DNA of 64,000 nt from Micromussa lordhowensis (lineage: Eukaryota > Cnidaria > Anthozoa > Scleractinia > Lobophylliidae). The notes beneath the pieces were generated by a model. The model did no database searches and was not told the DNA's origin. It was given only the letters and a program-made list of their open reading frames with translations. The number at the start of each line of letters is the position of its first letter. Position 1 is the first letter of the stretch. The position numbers were made by a program, and so were the translations under genes. The stretch lies in NCBI GenBank assembly GCA_964020085.1, contig OZ026598.1:24830334-24894333 (forward strand). Reading direction: 5' to 3'. This document shows positions 59,101 to 64,000 of this stretch, piece by piece.

Positions 59101-62100
59101 AGGATTTTCTCGCCTGACAAAATTTTTACAGCCTCCAAAGCTAGTCGACGGAATCTTTGAAGTTTCGTTCCGCTTGCAAAAATTTTGGTGGGTGCAAAAA
59201 TTCGTTCGCACTAGAAATGGCTTCGCGTTGACAGATTTTTTGGCAAAACAAACAAAATTTCGCGTAGTACATAAAGATTCAAGTGGAAACTTGCCGCATT
59301 GACGTCATTGGCAGCAAAACGCGCGAAATTGCAGGCGACGATATTGTTCCCATTCCAAACGAGGAAAGTTTCCAGGGGCAGCACCGTAATTTTAACTCAA
59401 AAACTTCATCTCCAAAGCTTGTTCGCGCCTTACTCAACTGATAATCGTAGTATGGGTGTGAAAAGTAGTTTTCACAGCTTGACAGTTTTAGAACACCTGA
59501 AAAAGTTCACTCTTAAATGACGCATTGTCACTGGTCGTTTTCCAGCAGGGGGAAAAAAGCCGATCGCGCTTCGCTTCTGAGCTTGACTTGTAAGCAAGTC
59601 TACTGACAGTTCTGTAGATTTATAAGCCTGCACCAACAGCTAGTTAAGAGTTGTTTTGCAGCAAACAGAAGGTGATCGATCTGTTACATGATTTTGTTGT
59701 TATTAAAAAGTTCTTTCAAGTGCGCAGCCGATTTCCTAAGTGAAAATTTGGTGTACACCAAATTGGTCGAAAATAGTGGTAGAGCAAAACAAATTTTGTC
59801 AAGCTAGTGTGCAGGCAGTCTCCTTCGCAGCCGGTTTTTGGGATGCCACGCAACGCTCGTAACAAAGGAAGCGAGCGTTGCGTGACATCCCAAAAAAACC
59901 CGCTGGGAAAGAAACTACATGTAGTGTGTAGGTTACCTAAGCTAAACAGCTAATGAAAAAACGAGAGGAAATAAACACTGCAATGATAATCATAGATCCA
60001 TTGAACGTCAGGGAATGATTAAATTTTTTTGGTCTCATTATAGGTAAGTTTAATATCAAACTCACTACTTTGCGTGAATGCCCTGCAAAGTGGCTAGACA
60101 GGGCTCTTGATGAGAAGAGAGTCGAAGACATCAGTCGAAGCGTGGCACTGAACCCTGCCATAATCCATAATGGACAGCCATGGTTGGCGATAGCTGATGT
60201 CACCAAAGAAGATGTGACTCGTGATAAATCTATCATAAAAGGGGCGAAACTGGAACTCATTGGAGGCCTTCATCGCCATGCCGCAGTAAAAAAGGTCGGT
60301 AGTATTCTTTCACAGTCACAACGATTTTGAGTTACAAAATGTTTCGCCTTGTTACTGGGAAACTCGAAGCTCCCGTGCCAACTTTGACCTTATTTTACTT
60401 TGCGATGGCTTAAGCTATAAATCATAAACTGTCTGAATTTTTCACCCTTAAATTCACTACCAAGCAGTTTTTTCCACGCGAGGAACATTTCCATGGCAAC
60501 TGCCAAACTTCGAAAATGGCATTCTTTCTATTAATAATCTTAGGTGTTTTGGAGATAGTTATTCTTAGTAAGATCAAGCCGCTGTTGATTTGTATCACAT
60601 TGCGCAGCTTTTCAGTGGTTCTTAAGAAATCTCAAAATTCAAGATGGCGGATCCAAATTATTGTAATAGTTACGCAATTCCGAAAGTATATTTGAGCGAA
60701 ATGATCAAAGCTTTCATACTTAGGATTTGAAAGGGGGCCAAACTTACTGGTGTTAAGGAAGCTTATCTGATCGGTTATTCCAAAAAACTGTGAACAGATG
60801 AACATAAGGAAATGGAAGGAAAGTATTGCGATAATTATAAGCGTGTGAAAAGCAATTTCGCCGTGAAAATTTCCGAATAATCCAACCTTTGAACGAATTA
60901 TCTCTCATCTCGAATCTCTAACTGCAGGTAGCAGCTTTAAATGAGCAAGCCAAAAAGTCCCTAGAGAAAGTGTGGGTGAGCGTATACTCATCCTCACTGT
61001 CCGATGAACAAGTTCGTCGGCTGGCCTCTAGGCACAACACCGACAACACAGGCAGCCAACAGACAAAGTGGATCGAACGTGTTGCGGCGTGCAGAAAGTG
61101 GTTGTACCACATGGAAGGAAAAGATTTTGCGTTGGACGAGACGCCAAAAAGTTCAAAAGACTGGAAAAAGGCTTGCCAAAATATGTACATGGCAAATGAC
61201 AAGGTATTCTTAACTTATAAGTTTGCTAGACTTCATTTAATCGCTCTCGTTACTCCGTTGCGCGGTAAAACATGCCCAGGGAAAGGACGATCCCAGAAGT
61301 GACTGTTTTTCCCTAAGAAGAACCGAGCGAGAACGAATAATCAATACTAGTGAGAATAAAGAGAGTAGAATTACAACGATCCAAGGAAGAAGTATTATTT
61401 ATCTTCATTCATCGGAAGGACGTGCGATCCATGAAAAACGCCCTTTTAATCGAGAGATATTCGAGCGTATACGATCTTAGAATGACTTGATCTTGATCTT
61501 TCCAATTTAGGATGTGAATGCACTTGAACCAACTCTTCAGGCAGCATCTTTGCCCAGGTCTACGTGGGACCTTCTTGCTGAAGTGGCAAAGATGTTTGAT
61601 GCGGGAACTTTGAAGGACTCCAAAAAGGTTAAGCCTTCAAGAAGAAAGTCCAACCCGCAACTAACGCAAAATCAGGTCAGTATCAGTTATGATGAGTACA
61701 GTCGTATAGCTTTCGTCCTGTGAAATTTAACAAATGTAATTACTTGGGCTGGCAACAGATGAATTCGACGAAGGTCGGGGTGGAGATGCCGGAAGTTCAG
61801 TTATCACTTAACACTTTTTTCTCAAGTTGTTAGCAATAAACGTTTCTAGTAAATACTGAGGTAATTGTCTGTAAAAATTGATATTGCTCTTAACTTTATT
61901 CATTCACAATCTTTTTTGTCTTTAAAACAAGGTTGGCATGCCGCTCCAAGGCCTGGAGCAAGCAACCAAGGATGACCTCCTCCGGAAAGTGGTGCAGAGA
62001 AACCTTTCCCTTAAAGAAATGCGGCAAGCTGCCGACAACATCAACAAGAAAAAATATGTTGTTGCTGCATTCCTGAAGTTTACCGGAGAAGAGGATTGGG

Positions 62101-64000
62101 AATCTCTTCAAAAGAGATTTCCACATCATGCCACGGAAGAAAAACTAGCGCAATTTAAAGGTGTCCCGCTAAAGAAAAACAAGGCCTCACCCGTAAGTGC
62201 AAATTATAATTCTTTTTACAATAACAAAATCAATGCGCGCACCCTGATTGGTCAATCTACTATGGTTTATTGTGCTGGTAAACCCATGGAAAAATCGTGC
62301 GTCTACTGAATTATTATATAAAAGCAATAGACCACAAGTTTCTATGGTTTATAGGCTGATAAACCACTTGGGATGTTGGTAGAACACTCGAAGAATTCGT
62401 AAATCACTCGCCTGTACAAGCAGCATGTTTTCATTGGACGTTTTGGCTGAACATTGAAAGATTGTACATCCGTGATGAAGATATAAATACATGGAACGAG
62501 AAAAAAATATATTTTTGGCTTTCTTTACTGTTGAAAAAGGTGTTGGAAGCATTCTTCAAAAGGGCGTTGGCATGGGAAAAGGGAAGCAAAGAGGAGAACG
62601 AAGAAGCAGCAATTTCACTTTCTGATGAGAGAGATGGTGTGTACTTTTACCAGAGTGGACAAGAGATGGGATTACTGTTGGAAGGGCATCCAACAAAATT
62701 GCCCTTGCACCAATTAAGGTCAATAGCCCCAGGACTGAAGGGCTTTGATCTAGTGATCATCCATTTGCATAACGTGAGTACACACATAACATCACTATTC
62801 GCTTACCTTGGGCTCGCGAGCGTTATAGTTATGATCTAGAGTTCGAGTGCTTCGAATAAAAGCACCGCGTTATTGCGTGTTATATAGGACTTAATCGTAG
62901 GAGGAGCATATTGTTACCTTTGCTCCGCTCTTAGGTGCGACGATCTTTTAGGGCACGGAAAGTGCTTAATCAAACAAACAGAACAAAAACAACACAAGTT
63001 TCTTTACCCTTCAGTTTCATAAATATATTTAATACAAGAAATAAAAGGATCATAGCTGGTAAATTTACACAGAGAATTCATAACCATTAATCTAATCTAG
63101 CTGGATGGCTTTTCTGACATAGTGACGAAAAAAGTAGTAATAAGAAAGTAAACAAATAACTAAATGAAACAGACACCTAACGTATGTGTCAAATTTATCG
63201 TTTATATGCAAATAGTGTGTGTGGCATGGTACGCATTAGCCAGAATTAATATAAAAAATCAATGTATAATTTCGTTAAAAACGTCACATTTTATTTGTTG
63301 TCATCGCCAGGACACACAGGAGATGGACTTTAAAAAGTTTTTGATGGCTATCCATGCGGGAAACACCGATGAACTTAACAATTATAACGTCGCCGTCATT
63401 TATGACGAAAATATGTTGGAACTGAATGTACCGGAACTAATGAGGGAAAAATTTAACTGCATACAAAAGGCGTTCTGGTTCGACACAAGAGAACAGAAGC
63501 CGCAAGGTATCTATATTATGAAATAAAGTGGCTTCTTTCTAATTTTCATGAACCCTTCTGACACAAATATGAAATTGGAGCTAACCATATATATAGGACC
63601 AGTCTGAAAAATAAAATGTGAGGAAATTAACACCAATATAAAAAATGCTGTAGTATTTTTTAAATACCTTGCAGTATTAATTTCCTTCAATGATAGCCCA
63701 GTCTCTGTTTGATGGAAAAAATTGCTTACAACGAGAATAAATGAGCTCATTGCAATGTGTTGCGCTTGTAAAACCAAATCTGCTCCTAGCTCATCTACTA
63801 TTTTTTATCGTCATACGGGGTCGGAAAGTTGGTAATGTTACTATGTTGTTATCTGAGAAAAAAATATTAAAAGAAGCGTAAAATTAATAACTTGAAACAT
63901 GATTTGTTTACCAGGACATCTCCTGAAGAACAGCCTCAAGCCCTTAGTTATTGGCCATTGGGCCTCTAGTGGCGTTATAGACGAAGGATGCTGCAATTTG
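56200..64000 (+). CDS. ParB-like domain protein, nine exons visible, 3' end beyond window
   Basis: Exons: 56200-56364 (ATG at 56200), 56654-57053, 60044-60294, 60928-61203, 61511-61675, 61932-62192, 62540-62773, 63311-63506 and 63915 to the window end. All junctions are GT-AG and in phase, and the 2034 nt form one frame of 678 codons. Residues 1-188 are charged and end in a basic, nuclear-localisation-like KKAKSSKRKRK. Residues about 189-312 resemble the ParB N-terminal fold: an Arg/Asp-rich start (LDRALDEKRVEDISRSV), the box KLELIGGLHRHAAVKK near 258-272, and SDEQVRRLASRHNTDN near 297-312, corresponding to the ParB GExRxxA and A-x-x-x-N boxes. Sulfiredoxins share this fold but need Cys in GGCHR; here it is Leu. 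Downstream exons encode helical segments (LSLKEMRQAADNINKKK) and an unassigned C-terminal domain. ParB binds DNA and CTP in bacteria; a function here is unknown. Confidence 0.75.
58068..59165 (+). repeat. Direct repeat family in the large intron of the ParB-like gene
   Basis: Copy 1 (58068-58440) and copy 2 (58519-58960) share CCCTGTTCGCACTAAG, GAAAATTTTGTAATCACCA, CCTGTTCGCACATGAA and CGCCTGTTA. A third partial copy at 59091-59165 shares ACAAAGGATTTTCTCGCCTG and CCTCCAAAGCTAGTCGACGG with copy 1. Probably tandem or nested non-autonomous elements. Confidence 0.8.
59818..59915. repeat. Foldback element with a GC-rich 25-bp stem
   Basis: TTTTTGGGATGCCACGCAAC with GCTCG (59835-59859) is inverted at 59872-59896 with one mismatch. 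Outer arms AGTCTCCTTCGCAGCCGG / CCGCTGGGAAAGAAACT extend the pairing. Confidence 0.8.
60640..60650 (+). promoter_or_regulatory. YY1-type motif in an intron of the ParB-like gene
   Basis: CAAGATGGCGG is an exact YY1-core-type match in the third intron. It could be an internal promoter or enhancer site, or chance. Confidence 0.3.

Noticed and set aside
56200..64000. Sulfiredoxin as identity for the ParB-like gene
   Set aside because: The catalytic Cys of the GGCHR motif is Leu here, and the following SDEQ-LASRHN box fits ParB better.
56200..64000. Bacterial contamination as the source of the ParB-like domain
   Set aside because: The domain is split by GT-AG introns in phase, within repeat-rich eukaryotic DNA.

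Overview
This window looks like nuclear DNA of an animal, most likely an anthozoan cnidarian such as a stony coral. That is inference. It rests on many short exons with GT-AG introns and consistent splice phases, very dense interspersed repeats (DIRS-like, LINE, SINE, Penelope-like and many foldback elements), AT-rich intergenic DNA, long (AAT)n/(ATT)n tracts and several satellites. No bacterial operon, rRNA or CRISPR array was seen. All gene models were joined by eye from splice signals and reading phase; no search was run.

Layout. 0-7 kb: a minus-strand gene of at least 12 exons and no recognised family, carrying a tandem 424-bp duplication of one exon. 7.4-9 kb: a single-exon F-box/leucine-rich gene (minus) and a short helix-turn-helix gene end (plus). 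10.3-21.3 kb: a decayed minus-strand DDE-transposase-like gene with a homeodomain-like C-terminus, followed by a cysteine-protease-like ORF; a decayed DIRS-like tyrosine-recombinase retrotransposon (15.1-18.9 kb) sits in its largest intron. 22-29 kb: minor gene fragments, two satellites (about 59 bp and about 210 bp), a TCTCGCGAGA-rich palindromic cluster and a small insertion with a perfect 47-bp inverted repeat. 29.2-32.4 kb: a RING/TRAF-like gene that appears frameshifted. 32.4-41.6 kb: mostly gene-free repeats (foldbacks, SINE, LINE fragment, a 37-38-bp palindromic satellite). 41.7-49.4 kb: an intact seven-exon, 857-residue gene resembling KDZ/DUF7869-type transposases (minus). 51-54 kb: two interdigitated satellites broken by a retroposon. 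56.2 kb to the window end: a plus-strand gene of at least nine exons carrying a ParB-like domain.

How the parts relate. Much of the coding content descends from mobile elements. The 41.7-49.4 kb gene and the ParB-like gene keep open frames and consistent phases over thousands of bases, so they are the best candidates for functional, little-described genes. The 10-21 kb transposase gene, the DIRS-like element and the RING/TRAF-like gene carry stops or frameshifts. The most novel signal is the ParB-like domain in a spliced animal gene; next is the intact KDZ-like gene.
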